In this document: one piece after another, positions 44,056 through 53,709 of the stretch | Position numbering within the stretch: the stretch's first letter is position 1 | Layout of the letters: each line of letters opens with the position of its first letter | Origin: Gammaproteobacteria bacterium | Lineage (GTDB): Bacteria; Pseudomonadota; Gammaproteobacteria; Pseudomonadales; Pseudohongiellaceae | Direction: 5' to 3' | Assembly (NCBI GenBank): GCA_002711845.1 | Contig: PASF01000001.1 | Span: forward strand, 541,537 to 605,536 | DNA length: 64,000 bases | The notes under the pieces: model-generated | Databases searched by the model: none | The model's input: the letters and a program-made list of their open reading frames with translations, nothing else | Told to the model about the DNA's origin: nothing | Made by a program: the position numbers and the translations under genes

Positions 44056-45090
44056 TCACCTGACCGCCCGGCTGTTTTCATAGTCCCAGGTACCCTCTTC
44101 CACGCGTGCGCCCTGCAACACATTGACCAGGCCGTAGTTGCCTTCGTGGCAGGCGTATTCAAAGAGGTCTCCGTCAGCGCGAAACATGGGGATCAGGGCG
44201 GTCAGGGGTTCGGCAAAGGCCTGATCATCCTGCACGGTGAACTGATAGTCGACCCGGTCCTGACCGACCCGGGTAAAGCGTTCCACCAGCAGTTTGTTGG
44301 CACTGATGCCGACGCCGGCAAAGCTTTGGGTCTTGTCATTGAAGTTACGGGTTTCCACCACCAGTGTATCGCCGTCCCAGCGCCCGCGTGAGTCTCCGGT
44401 CCACTGAGTGATCTGTTCGGGCACGTAGGGACGACCGTCCAGCGGCACAATCCGGGACTCGTGGATCATTTCATTAAAAATCACCACATGGTCTTCGGTC
44501 TGGAACAGCTGCACATTGTTGTTGTACAGACTGGGTTCAAAGGGGGGGACGGAGTTGAAACCGAGCAGGCAACGCTCAGACAGGCCGCGGTCTTCCGGGC
44601 CGTCCTTGCCCACGCCGCCGACGGTAAAGCGGACCGGGCGCTCACCTGGCGAATCTGGCCCCAGCCCGCCGGTGGCCACCGGCGCCCCGTCGACCACCGG
44701 CGGCAGACGTCCGTTGGCCGGCTCGACAATCAGTGAGGTACGCAGGTTATAATCCAGCGGGTTGGTTTCTATCCAGAAATCATTGTAACCACCGATGGTG
44801 CCGCCAATGATATCCGTGAGCTCCAGACCCGATGCTTCGCGCGCCATCCGTGCCTGCTCCTGTGCCATGACTTCTTCCAGGGTATAAAACTCACGGTCGC
44901 CCAGCGCCGTCGGGCGCTGCATGGGAATGGATGAACTGAAGTTCCAGACGCCTCGTAGCTCAGGATGTCCCCACTCGGTCCGCGGCGCCTCATAGGGCGT
45001 GGAATCGTCCTGCGCCTGCAGTAGCGTCGGTAGCACGCATGCAATAAAGGTGGCAGCCAGGGGGCTTACAGTAAAGGATCGGATCGTCAT
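44056..45090 (-). CDS. Secreted protein of unknown function (WDGDTLVVET family)
   Basis: A 344-residue protein with a signal peptide (LAATFIACVLPTLLQAQ). Conserved-looking blocks are ELRGVWNFSS, CLLGFNSVPP, VVIFNEMIHESRIVPLDGRP and RWDGDTLVVETRNFNDKTQSF. This family is common in acidobacteria and marine gammaproteobacteria and has no known function. AAGGAG precedes the ATG at 45090. It lies upstream of the PQQ dehydrogenase on the same strand, with a 150-bp gap, so joint function is possible. Confidence 0.7.
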   Translation of the reverse strand: MTIRSFTVSPLAATFIACVLPTLLQAQDDSTPYEAPRTEWGHPELRGVWNFSSSIPMQRPTALGDREFYTLEEVMAQEQARMAREASGLELTDIIGGTIGGYNDFWIETNPLDYNLRTSLIVEPANGRLPPVVDGAPVATGGLGPDSPGERPVRFTVGGVGKDGPEDRGLSERCLLGFNSVPPFEPSLYNNNVQLFQTEDHVVIFNEMIHESRIVPLDGRPYVPEQITQWTGDSRGRWDGDTLVVETRNFNDKTQSFAGVGISANKLLVERFTRVGQDRVDYQFTVQDDQAFAEPLTALIPMFRADGDLFEYACHEGNYGLVNVLQGARVEEGTWDYENSRAVR

Positions 45091-45189
45091 CGTCGGGCTC
45101 CTTCTGTTGTTGCTGTGCTGATTGTTGTTTTTGTTCGCCCGATCAATTTCAGCACAGCTCAGGCTGCCTGGCAAGCAGTAGCCACCACC

Positions 45190-47136
45190 CTAGCGCACAA
45201 CCTCGGTGGTACAGTAAGTACTTTCATCCAGCCGCCGGGTATAGTTGTTCAATATCCGTGTGCCCTCGGCGGCCTTGATGACGCCTGCATTGATCTGTTT
45301 GCGAATCAGCTCGCTCATGCGCCGGTCAAGGTCGTTGGGGAAGTACTGGACCTGGCTGAGCATATCCTTGATGCAGATGCCTTTGAGGGTCTCTTCGATC
45401 CAGAAATTTCCGGTCTCATCTTCCTTGGCATAAACGTGTACCTCGTCAACCCGCCCCAGCAGATTGTGGGCATCGCCCAGGATCTCCTGATAGGCGCCAA
45501 CCAGGAAAATACCGATATGGTAGGCTTCGCCGTGTTTGTGCGAGTGCAGCGGCAGCCAGCTGGTGTTGGCGTGCCCATGAACGTATTGGTCGATCTTGCC
45601 GTCAGAATCACAGGTCAGATCAACCACCTGTGCCCGCCGGTCGGGCCGTTCCTGCAGGCGGTGCAGGGGCATGACCGGGAATACCTGTTGAATTGCCCAG
45701 TGGTCGATGATGGAATGGAATACCGAAAAGTCGCACAGGTACAAATCCGTCAGCTGTTCTTCCAGCTCCAGTTGTTCGGTGGGTGGCGGCGTCAGCTGTG
45801 CAGCTGCCAGTTTCTGTAACACCTCCCGGCAGGTGCTCCAGTACAGGCTGTCGGTGTGTGCCAACTGATCCAGTGTCATATAACCCAGCCGCATGAGCTG
45901 GTCGGCTTCTTCGCGGGCTTCACGGGCATCGTGATAACATTCCAGCAGAATGCCAGTGACGTCCGAGCAGCGTGCTTCCTGGAAAGCCGTTTCCATGCGC
46001 GTGACCACAGAAGGGGAGTCTGCCGGTGTTTCATCATGCATGGGCGGGCTGTCAGGACGGTGGACACCAAGTACCGGTACGACCAGCATGGAATGATGTG
46101 CGGTCAGCGCCCGGCCGCTCTCCGACAGCAGTGTCGGCACCGGCACCCCGCGCTCATCGCAGATTTCCTTGACGGCGTAGACCACCACATTGGCATATTC
46201 GCGCAGGCCATAATTGATCGATGAGTCCGGATTGTCATAGTCACCGCCGTAATTGACTCCCAGACCGCCACCGACATCCAGGAACCTGACATTGACGCCG
46301 CGCAACACCAGGTCGGCATAAATCTGTGTGATTTCCTTGACCGCACTGCGCAATACCTGGATGTCGGAGATCTGACTGCCCAGATGGAAGTGCAGCAGTT
46401 CCAGGCAGTCGCCCTGACCGCGTTTTTCCAGTATCTTGACCAGGCGCACCAATTCCGGCACCGTGAGACCAAACTTGGATCGCGCTCCACCGGATTCATA
46501 CCAGCGTCCGGCGCCCCGGGTATTGAGTTTGACGCGCACGCCCAGACGTGGCTTGAGCTCGCGCTGATCCGCGAGAATCATCAGCTGTTCAAATTCAGTG
46601 TACTTCTCGATGATCGGAATAACCTGCTGGCCCAGTTGTTGCGCGTTGAGCATCATGGTCAGCATGACGTGGTCTTTGACGCCGTTGCACAACATCAGTG
46701 TATCGGCGCCGATCATCGGCAGGGCTGCCATCAGTTCGGCCTTGGAGCCGCATTCCACACCGATGTCAAATTCACGCCCGGCCTCAATCACTTCGGCGAC
46801 AACTTCCTGCAGCTGATTGACCTTGATCGGGAAAATGCTGCGATACACACCGTCGTATTCAGCCGCTTCGATGGCTTCGCGGAACTTGCGGTTCAGGCGC
46901 TTGACGCGCGAACTGATGATGTCCTGAAAGCGCAGTATGAGAGGCAGTGTAGAACCTTCTGCCAGAGCCTCGGCAATCACATCGTTGATATCGACGCTAA
47001 GATCCTGGCCTTCGATGGGTTTGACGCAGACGTTGCCCTGCTCGTTGATGCTGAAAAAGCCGTCGCCCCAGACATCCATGGCATACATTGTGTGAGCGTC
47101 TTCCAGGCTCCACGCGGGCGATTGTTGTGCTGTCAT
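45190..47136 (-). CDS. speA: Biosynthetic arginine decarboxylase
   Basis: A 648-residue PLP-dependent arginine decarboxylase, first step of the agmatine route to putrescine. The PLP-lysine motif is IFPIKVNQLQEVV, followed by GVECGSKAEL, HFHLGSQISDI, DVGGGLGVNYGGDY and SESGRALTAHHS. Length matches SpeA. It follows speB on the minus strand with a 57-bp gap, so both probably form one operon that makes putrescine. Confidence 0.96.
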   Translation of the reverse strand: MTAQQSPAWSLEDAHTMYAMDVWGDGFFSINEQGNVCVKPIEGQDLSVDINDVIAEALAEGSTLPLILRFQDIISSRVKRLNRKFREAIEAAEYDGVYRSIFPIKVNQLQEVVAEVIEAGREFDIGVECGSKAELMAALPMIGADTLMLCNGVKDHVMLTMMLNAQQLGQQVIPIIEKYTEFEQLMILADQRELKPRLGVRVKLNTRGAGRWYESGGARSKFGLTVPELVRLVKILEKRGQGDCLELLHFHLGSQISDIQVLRSAVKEITQIYADLVLRGVNVRFLDVGGGLGVNYGGDYDNPDSSINYGLREYANVVVYAVKEICDERGVPVPTLLSESGRALTAHHSMLVVPVLGVHRPDSPPMHDETPADSPSVVTRMETAFQEARCSDVTGILLECYHDAREAREEADQLMRLGYMTLDQLAHTDSLYWSTCREVLQKLAAAQLTPPPTEQLELEEQLTDLYLCDFSVFHSIIDHWAIQQVFPVMPLHRLQERPDRRAQVVDLTCDSDGKIDQYVHGHANTSWLPLHSHKHGEAYHIGIFLVGAYQEILGDAHNLLGRVDEVHVYAKEDETGNFWIEETLKGICIKDMLSQVQYFPNDLDRRMSELIRKQINAGVIKAAEGTRILNNYTRRLDESTYCTTEVVR

Positions 47137-47193
47137 TCAAGATACCTCAGTGTTGTTATTTGCCGTTGCCAGAGAGACAACCGTGTAAAAATA

Positions 47194-48141
47194 TCAGGCG
47201 CGCACAGCCTTGCATTCGGCATACAGTGCCAACAGTTCAATGCCGATCTGGGCGCCGGCCAGTGCTGTCAGTTCTGCGTGATCGTAGGCGGGAGCGACCT
47301 CCACCACATCCATGCCAATCAGGTTGATGCCGCTCAGGCCACGGATGATGTTCAGTGCCTGAAACGACGACAGACCGCCGGGAACCGGTGTGCCGGTGCC
47401 GGGCGCGAAGGCCGGGTCCAGGCAGTCAATGTCGAAGGTAATATAGGTGGGGCGGTCTCCGACACGTTCACGGATACGCTTGATGATGCTGGCTGCGCTT
47501 TGTTCGTGGACCTGGGTCGCCGACACGATGTCGTAGCCCAGGGTGTCGTCATTGGTGGTGCGGATGCCTATCTGTATGGAATGTTCAGGCAGGACAATGC
47601 CTTCCTTGGCGGCTTTGTAAAACATGGTGCCGTGATTGATCCCTTCGCCGGATGAGGGCCAGGTATCAGTATGGGCATCAAAGTGAATCAGCGCGATCGG
47701 GCCATGCTTTTTATAGTGCGCGCACAGACTCGGGTAGGAGATGAAGTGATCACCGCCGAGCAGCAGGGTAGCGGTATCGGTTGCCAGAATCTGGCTCACC
47801 CACGACTCGATGTGCCTGACGCTGAGCAGACCACCGCCTTCATTGTTCTCACAGTCGCCGTAGTCAACCACCTTCAGAGCTTCCAGCGGGTCAATCTTCC
47901 AGGGCCAGGGACGTTCCCACGCCAGCGACATGGACGCGTTGCGGATGGCGCGCGGGCCGAGGCGGGCACCGGAACGGTTGGTGACCGCAATATCCAGCGG
48001 CACGCCCATGACCGCGACATCAATGTCCTGCAGGTCGCGCCCGAACGGGGTGCGGAAAAAGCTGACCGCACCGCCGAAACTGTGTGAATTGACCGCACCG
48101 GTGCCGGGTTTGCCGGTGAATGCATTGTCCCAACTGCTCAT
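47194..48141 (-). CDS. speB: Agmatinase
   Basis: A 315-residue ureohydrolase with the three manganese signatures LLLGGDHFISYPSL, ALIHFDAHTDTW and ITFDIDCLDPAFAPGTGTPVPGG, plus NHGTMFYKA. It hydrolyses agmatine to putrescine and urea, the step after SpeA. The ATG at 48141 has AGGA at 8 bp; a TTG nine codons upstream lacks an RBS. It leads the speB-speA pair and is divergent from the RND adaptor. Confidence 0.93.
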   Translation of the reverse strand: MSSWDNAFTGKPGTGAVNSHSFGGAVSFFRTPFGRDLQDIDVAVMGVPLDIAVTNRSGARLGPRAIRNASMSLAWERPWPWKIDPLEALKVVDYGDCENNEGGGLLSVRHIESWVSQILATDTATLLLGGDHFISYPSLCAHYKKHGPIALIHFDAHTDTWPSSGEGINHGTMFYKAAKEGIVLPEHSIQIGIRTTNDDTLGYDIVSATQVHEQSAASIIKRIRERVGDRPTYITFDIDCLDPAFAPGTGTPVPGGLSSFQALNIIRGLSGINLIGMDVVEVAPAYDHAELTALAGAQIGIELLALYAECKAVRA

Positions 48142-48532
48142 AAAGGTTTCCTGAACTGCGTTTGCCAAGGTGAATGTGTGCGAAAGCCACGCTTTTGCTG
48201 ATAAAGCCGGCTATAGACCGACGGAAAGCCAGCTTTCTGTCGTAGAAGTTAACTTAAACCAACAGCGCACCAATGCCAAGTGCGCCGGTCAGTCGCCACA
48301 CCGGTTGAATTGGGGCAGAAATCCGGCAATTCAGCGGTGCTGACAACACTTGTAACACAATACTGTGAAAGGCGGGTGAAACAAGACACGAGACCGATGG
48401 TAACCTTGGTCAGGCGTATCGCGCTGACGATGCTGCGAACTGTAAATGATTGATTTTACGACGGCTTGAACCAATTGTTGGTGGCGTTCGTAATCAATTG
48501 ACAAACCACTTCCTTAATTTGGGCTTTCACTC
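48142..48532. other. 391-bp divergent intergenic region
   Basis: Separates speB (-) and the RND adaptor (+). A stem-loop with arms CGACGGAAAG (48219-48228) and CTTTCTGTCG (48233-48242), one G-U pair, lies in the probable speB leader. An isolated TTGACA at 48498 is not followed by a good -10. I see no coding sequence or RNA gene; a TetR-type operator for the pump was looked for but not found. Confidence 0.6.
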
Positions 48533-49873
48533 ATGATGTTATTCACGCTCGCGTCCCGGCCAGTCCGACTGACACTCCTGCTATTGTCAGTTACGGCATT
48601 GATGGTGTCCTGCAGCGAGGAGTCCGGATCCGGCGCTCAGGCGGGCAACGGTGGTGGCCCCGGCGGCGGTCAGCGGCAAATGACGATTCCTGCGGTGGAA
48701 GCGGTGCAGGCCCAGCTTGGCGCCTTGCCACTGGAAGAGCGCCTGACCGGACGGGTCACCGCTCGCAACCAGACCGAGATTTACCCGGAGGTCTCCGGGC
48801 CGGTCACGGAAATCTATGTCGACAATGGCGACTACGTCAACGCCGGTGACCCTCTGGTCCAACTGCGTGACGCTGAGTATGTCGAACGTTACGAGCAGGC
48901 AGTCGCCGGACTTGATATCGCCCGTGCGCAGACCCGCCAGGCAGAAGCCAATCTGCAGCAACTGGAAAATCAGGCGCGCCGCGTCCGTGAATTGACTGAC
49001 CGGCAACTGGAGACCACTGCTAACCTGGAAACCATTGAAGTACAGGTAGCCGTTGCCAGCGCCAACCTGGATCTGCGTGAAGCCCAGGAAAACCAGGCGC
49101 GCTCCATGCTCGAAGAGCGCCGCCTGGAGCTGGTCAATACCACGGTCAGGGCCCCGATCAATGGCCTGGTGGGTCTGCGGAACGCCGAGCGGGGCCAGAT
49201 GGCGAGCACGGGCACGCCGTTATTTCTGATTGGTGATGTCGATGAGGTACGTGTGGAGGTGCTGTTGACCGAGCGCATGCTGAACTATATCCGCGAAGGC
49301 ATGTCGGTGAACCTGTATTCGGAAAACTGGCCCGGCACGATACTTGAAGCCGATATCTCGCGAATCTCCCCATTTCTGGACCCGGAAACCCTGCGCACCC
49401 AAGCGTACATCGACATGCCAAATCTGGACAGTCTGATGCGTCCGGGCATGTTCGTGAATGTCGATGTGCTGTACGGAGAGACCCAGCAGGCGGTGTTGAT
49501 TCCCAACAGTGCCATCTACCGGCATCCGCGCACAGGGGTCGAGGGCGTGTATGTGATGAATGCGCCGGGTGAAGAACTACGCCCGGTCGCCGAAGTCGAT
49601 GGTGCGCCAGCGGTGTCACCACCGATGCCGGTCAGTTTTGTGCCCATCGACATCATCGCCTCGGGTCGCATGGCCAGCGGTGTCCGCGGTGTCAATGAAG
49701 GTCAGTGGGTCATCACTGTCGGGCAGAACATGCTGGTTGGCGCTGTCAATGAAGCGCGCGCCAGGCTGATGCCCTGGGATCGCATCATGGAGATGCAGCG
49801 CATGCAGAGTCGCGACATCTTCGACATCATCGAGCAATCGCGTGACGATCGTCAGACTCTCACTGGCAGCTAA
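48533..49873 (+). CDS. RND efflux periplasmic adaptor (membrane fusion protein)
   Basis: A 446-residue HlyD/MFP-type adaptor. A lipoprotein signal ends at Cys27 (LMVSC), followed by a Gly-rich linker, a lipoyl-like part (GRVTARNQTEIYPEVSGPVTEIYVDNGDYV), a coiled-coil hairpin (about 110-190, Gln/Glu/Arg-rich) and beta-barrel domains (NTTVRAPINGLVG, PGMFVNVDV). It bridges the inner-membrane pump encoded next to an outer-membrane channel encoded elsewhere. ATGs occur at 48533 and 48536. The pump gene follows after 39 bp. Confidence 0.92.
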   Translation: MMLFTLASRPVRLTLLLLSVTALMVSCSEESGSGAQAGNGGGPGGGQRQMTIPAVEAVQAQLGALPLEERLTGRVTARNQTEIYPEVSGPVTEIYVDNGDYVNAGDPLVQLRDAEYVERYEQAVAGLDIARAQTRQAEANLQQLENQARRVRELTDRQLETTANLETIEVQVAVASANLDLREAQENQARSMLEERRLELVNTTVRAPINGLVGLRNAERGQMASTGTPLFLIGDVDEVRVEVLLTERMLNYIREGMSVNLYSENWPGTILEADISRISPFLDPETLRTQAYIDMPNLDSLMRPGMFVNVDVLYGETQQAVLIPNSAIYRHPRTGVEGVYVMNAPGEELRPVAEVDGAPAVSPPMPVSFVPIDIIASGRMASGVRGVNEGQWVITVGQNMLVGAVNEARARLMPWDRIMEMQRMQSRDIFDIIEQSRDDRQTLTGS

Positions 49874-49912
49874 CCCACTGACTCATTTGGATTTCCAGGC
49901 GGACACAGCATC

Positions 49913-52900
49913 ATGGCGCTTACCACCAATTCGATAAAACGGCCCATTGCCACGTCAATGATCTTTTTGATCATTATTACGTTGGGGACATTGGGGTTTC
50001 GATTCCTGCCGGTAGATCTGTTGCCACCCATAGAAATGCCTGAACTGTCTGTGCAGATCAGTTATCCCAATGTCGGGCCCGAAGAAATGGAGCTGCTGGT
50101 CACCGAGCCGCTTGAGAATGCCCTGTCCACCGTGCAGAACGTCGAGCGCATGAGTTCCAATTCGCGTGAGGGCAATAGCTGGGTGTCCATCCGTTTCGCG
50201 CAAGGCACCAACCTGGATTCGGTGACCAATGATGTCCGGGAAGCGCTGGACCGGTTGCGCCGGCAATTGCCGGAAGATGCCGACACGCCGCGCATCAATC
50301 GCTTCAATCCGGATGACTCACCCATCGTCGTGGTCGGTGCACAATCCAATATGGATTTGATGGATCTGACCACAGTACTGGATCGCGATCTGCGCCGACG
50401 CTTCGAGCAGATCCCCGGTGTCGGTGCCATTGATGTCTGGGGCGGTATTGATCGCGAAGTGCGCATTGAGGTTGATCGAGACCGACTGCTGGCGGGCGGT
50501 CTGACCATGAACGACATCGTCCAGGCCATCGGTCGGGAAAGCAGTAATTCGCCGGGCGGTAATGTCCAGCGTGGACTCAGTGATCTGTACGTACGCTCGC
50601 TGGGCGAATACAGCAACATCGACGAGATTCGCAACACGGTCATCCGCAACGTTAACGGCGTCGCCTTGCGTGTTTCCGATGTGGCTGATGTGGAATACGA
50701 CCGGGCCGATATGGGCCGGTACGTGGAGATCAACGACGTGCCAATGTTGCGGCTTGGTATTCGCAAGCAGTCCGGCGCCAACACCGTCGAAGTGGCTGCG
50801 CAGATTCGTCGTGAGGCCGAGCGCATCAATCAGGAACGCGCTGATATCAACATGATCATCGTCACTGACCAGAGTGACTTCATTCAGGACTCCATCGACA
50901 GCGTGCGGAACTCTGCGGTCTGGGGCGGCATTCTGGCGGTCATCGTGCTGATGGCGTTTTTCCGCAACGGCTCCATTACCAGCATCATTGCCGTCTCCAT
51001 TCCGATCGCCATCATCGCCACGTTTGCCCTGCTGTTTTTCGGCGGCCTGACACTGAACCAGATGAGTTTCGGTGGGCTGGCGCTGGGGGTGGGCCTGATT
51101 GTCGACAACGCGATTGTGGTGATCGAAAACATTGTCCGCCTGCGGCAAAACGGCGCGTCGAAAAAGCGCGCAGCACGGCAGGGGACCCGGCAGGTGACCG
51201 GAGCCATCGTCGCCTCCACGATCACCACCTGTGTCATCTTCCTGCCGGTGGTCTTCATGCAGACGCTGACCGGTACCATGTTCCAGGAACTGGCACTGGT
51301 GGTGGTGTTCTCGCTGGTGTGCTCCCTGTTTGTGGCGCTGACGCTGGTGCCGATGCTGGCCAGCCGCTTCCTGACGGTTGTTCCTGACGCCGAGCGCAGC
51401 GGGCCATTGAAGGGCAATGAGCGTCTGTTGCAGGCTGTGGAGTCACGTTACGAGTCGATTCTGACCTGGTCGCTCAAGCACCGTCTGACCATCGTGGGTC
51501 TGACCGTGGTGGTGCTGGGCGCATCGGTGTTTGGTATCCGGTTCCTGTCCTACGAACTGGCGCCGCAGACGGAAGCTGATGAGATCAGCATCCGCATGAA
51601 CATGGACGAAGGCACCAATATCGCGATTTTGCATTCCTACATGATGGAAATGGATAACATCGTGCAATCCATCGTGCCCTGGGAGGATGTGCTTTATTAC
51701 ACCCGCGATGTGCGTAACAGCAACGCCGAAATCGAATTCGCGCTGGTTGATCAGAGCCAGCGCAGCATGAACGCTGATGAGTTGACCGATTTTATCCGCG
51801 CGCGTGTTGAGTCGGCCATTCCGGGCATGCGTGTGCAGGTGCGAGCGCAGACCGGCATGTGGATCATGCGCCGCATTTTTGGTTCCGGCGGTGAAGATGC
51901 GGTGCAGATTGAGTTGCGCGGTTATGATCTGGATAGCGCAGAAACGCTGGCCCAGGCCATTCGTGACCGGGTAGAGGTGGTGCCCGGTATCGCGGATGTC
52001 AACCTCAGCCGTCTGGAAGGCCGCCCGGAACAGAATATCCGCTTTGACCGCGAACGCATGGCCAGTCTGGGCATCGGTGTGGCCGATGTCAGCCGTGCGA
52101 TACAGAGCAGTATCGGGGGTGCCCGGGCTGGCGTCTTCCGGGAGCAGGGCGACGAGGTTGATATCATTGTCCGACTGCGCCCCGAGGATCGATTGAATGT
52201 GCAGGATATCGACAATATCTCGGTGCGGGCTGCCGATGGACAGGTTGTGCCAGTGTCGTCACTGGTCACCACGACTTACGATCGTGGCCCTACTGACATC
52301 CGGCGTATCAACGGCCAGCGTGTGACCTACATCAATGCCAACCTGGAAAGCGGTGTCGCGCTGGGTGACGCAGTGCAGGCCATTCAGGATGAGCTGTCGA
52401 CAATGACCCTGCCGGATGGCTTTTCCATTGTCTACGGCGGTGAGTACGAAGAACAGATCGCCGCCCAGCGTGACTTCGTGATGGCGATCGTGATGGCGCT
52501 GATACTGATCTACATGGTGATGGCGGCGCAGTTCGAGCGCTTCCTGGATCCGTTCATTGTCATGTTTTCGGTGCCGCTGGCCTTTATCGGCGTGGTGCCG
52601 ACGTTGTTGCTGACGGGAACCACCCTGAACATGCAGAGCTTCATGGGTATGGTGATGTTGATCGGCATCGTGGTGAACAATGCCATCGTGTTGGTGGACT
52701 ACATTAACCTGATGCGTCGCGAAGAGCAGCTGCCAGTGGTTGAGGCCGTGATCAAGGCCGGGCGACTGCGATTGCGACCGATCCTGATGACCACACTCAC
52801 CACCGTGCTGGGCTTGTTCCCGTTGGCAATCGGTGTGGGCGCCGGGGCCGAGATGCAGGCATCACTGGCGCGCGTGGTGATTGGTGGCCTGACAGCCTCC

Positions 52901-53041
52901 ACCTTGATCACGCTGGTGTTTATCCCCATCGTGTATGTGTCTGCCAATGATCTGCGTGACCGCATTGCGGCGCGCCTGCCGGGTCGCAATATCCGCACCA
53001 GTGCCGGCAAAGATGGCGAGGAAGCCGCCTCGTCAGTCTAA
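49913..53041 (+). CDS. RND multidrug efflux permease (AcrB/HAE1 family)
   Basis: A 1042-residue inner-membrane pump with twelve TM segments and two large periplasmic loops. The family N-terminus SIKRPIATSMIFLII and the TM4 region GGLALGVGLIVDNAIVVIENI are clear. In E. coli AcrB TM4 has Asp407-Asp408 and TM10 has Lys940; here the positions read Asp398-Asn399 and Asn922-Asn923 (GIVVNNAIVLVDYIN), so proton coupling must use a different residue set, as in other HAE1 subgroups. Drug range unknown. Its stop overlaps the convergent carbonic anhydrase gene. Confidence 0.94.
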   Translation: MALTTNSIKRPIATSMIFLIIITLGTLGFRFLPVDLLPPIEMPELSVQISYPNVGPEEMELLVTEPLENALSTVQNVERMSSNSREGNSWVSIRFAQGTNLDSVTNDVREALDRLRRQLPEDADTPRINRFNPDDSPIVVVGAQSNMDLMDLTTVLDRDLRRRFEQIPGVGAIDVWGGIDREVRIEVDRDRLLAGGLTMNDIVQAIGRESSNSPGGNVQRGLSDLYVRSLGEYSNIDEIRNTVIRNVNGVALRVSDVADVEYDRADMGRYVEINDVPMLRLGIRKQSGANTVEVAAQIRREAERINQERADINMIIVTDQSDFIQDSIDSVRNSAVWGGILAVIVLMAFFRNGSITSIIAVSIPIAIIATFALLFFGGLTLNQMSFGGLALGVGLIVDNAIVVIENIVRLRQNGASKKRAARQGTRQVTGAIVASTITTCVIFLPVVFMQTLTGTMFQELALVVVFSLVCSLFVALTLVPMLASRFLTVVPDAERSGPLKGNERLLQAVESRYESILTWSLKHRLTIVGLTVVVLGASVFGIRFLSYELAPQTEADEISIRMNMDEGTNIAILHSYMMEMDNIVQSIVPWEDVLYYTRDVRNSNAEIEFALVDQSQRSMNADELTDFIRARVESAIPGMRVQVRAQTGMWIMRRIFGSGGEDAVQIELRGYDLDSAETLAQAIRDRVEVVPGIADVNLSRLEGRPEQNIRFDRERMASLGIGVADVSRAIQSSIGGARAGVFREQGDEVDIIVRLRPEDRLNVQDIDNISVRAADGQVVPVSSLVTTTYDRGPTDIRRINGQRVTYINANLESGVALGDAVQAIQDELSTMTLPDGFSIVYGGEYEEQIAAQRDFVMAIVMALILIYMVMAAQFERFLDPFIVMFSVPLAFIGVVPTLLLTGTTLNMQSFMGMVMLIGIVVNNAIVLVDYINLMRREEQLPVVEAVIKAGRLRLRPILMTTLTTVLGLFPLAIGVGAGAEMQASLARVVIGGLTASTLITLVFIPIVYVSANDLRDRIAARLPGRNIRTSAGKDGEEAASSV

Positions 53042-53682
53042 AAGGAGGAGGCGTCTTCCGACGCTTCCACCATCGTGGAAATGGTGTCCTGATCGTGGAT
53101 CTTTTTCAGGGCACCACTGTAGATGTTGTAGTGCAAGCCGTTGAGCTTCAGTGTGCCCGCCTCAACCCGGCTGGCAATCCACGGATACGTCATCAGGTTG
53201 CACAGAGAATAGCCAACGGCTGCCTGCTCACAATGGGTAAAGGTCTTGGGGTCGGTGAGCTTTTCCGGGTCCGCGAGCCCGGCAACCGGGGCCACAATCG
53301 ACATCCAGCGGGAAATGAATGAATCTTTCGCCATCTTGTCCTGATCCATCACCAGCGAACGGATGCCGCCGCAGCGGGAGTGGCCCAGAACAATAATCTC
53401 GGGCACCTCCAGCACGGTGATGGCGAACTGCAATGCCGCACTGGTGCCGTGATACGAGCCTTCGACTTCGTACGGCGGCACCAGGTTGGCAACATTGCGA
53501 ATAACAAACAGATCGCCCGGCTCGGTGTCAAAAATCAACGACGGTTCGAGTCGGGCGTCGCAACAGGTAATCAGCACGTAGGATGGTCGCTGGTCCTGCG
53601 CCAGCTCCCGTATTTTTTCCTTGTTCCGCGCGTAATACCCGTCTTTGAAGCGCTTGTAACCTTCCAGTAGCTTGTCACTCAT
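53038..53682 (-). CDS. Beta-class carbonic anhydrase
   Basis: A 214-residue beta-carbonic anhydrase. Zinc ligands are in LITCCDARLEPS and VLGHSRCGGI (Cys, His, Cys), with the Asp-Arg pair of CDAR helping catalysis. It interconverts CO2 and bicarbonate, for example to supply PEP carboxylase. Its TAG stop (53040-53038) overlaps the TAA of the RND pump (53039-53041). The sugar dehydrogenase gene lies 27 bp upstream on the same strand. Confidence 0.95.
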   Translation of the reverse strand: MSDKLLEGYKRFKDGYYARNKEKIRELAQDQRPSYVLITCCDARLEPSLIFDTEPGDLFVIRNVANLVPPYEVEGSYHGTSAALQFAITVLEVPEIIVLGHSRCGGIRSLVMDQDKMAKDSFISRWMSIVAPVAGLADPEKLTDPKTFTHCEQAAVGYSLCNLMTYPWIASRVEAGTLKLNGLHYNIYSGALKKIHDQDTISTMVEASEDASSF

Positions 53683-53709
53683 CCCTTTTTTTCTTCCTGC
53701 TGCTTCTGC

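Noticed and set aside
46384-47655. 423-residue open frame on the plus strand
   Set aside because: It runs antisense across speA and speB, both of which have full catalytic motifs; no homology is apparent.
48498-48530. TTGACA as a -35 box for the RND adaptor
   Set aside because: No -10-like hexamer lies 16-18 bp downstream, so no promoter is claimed.
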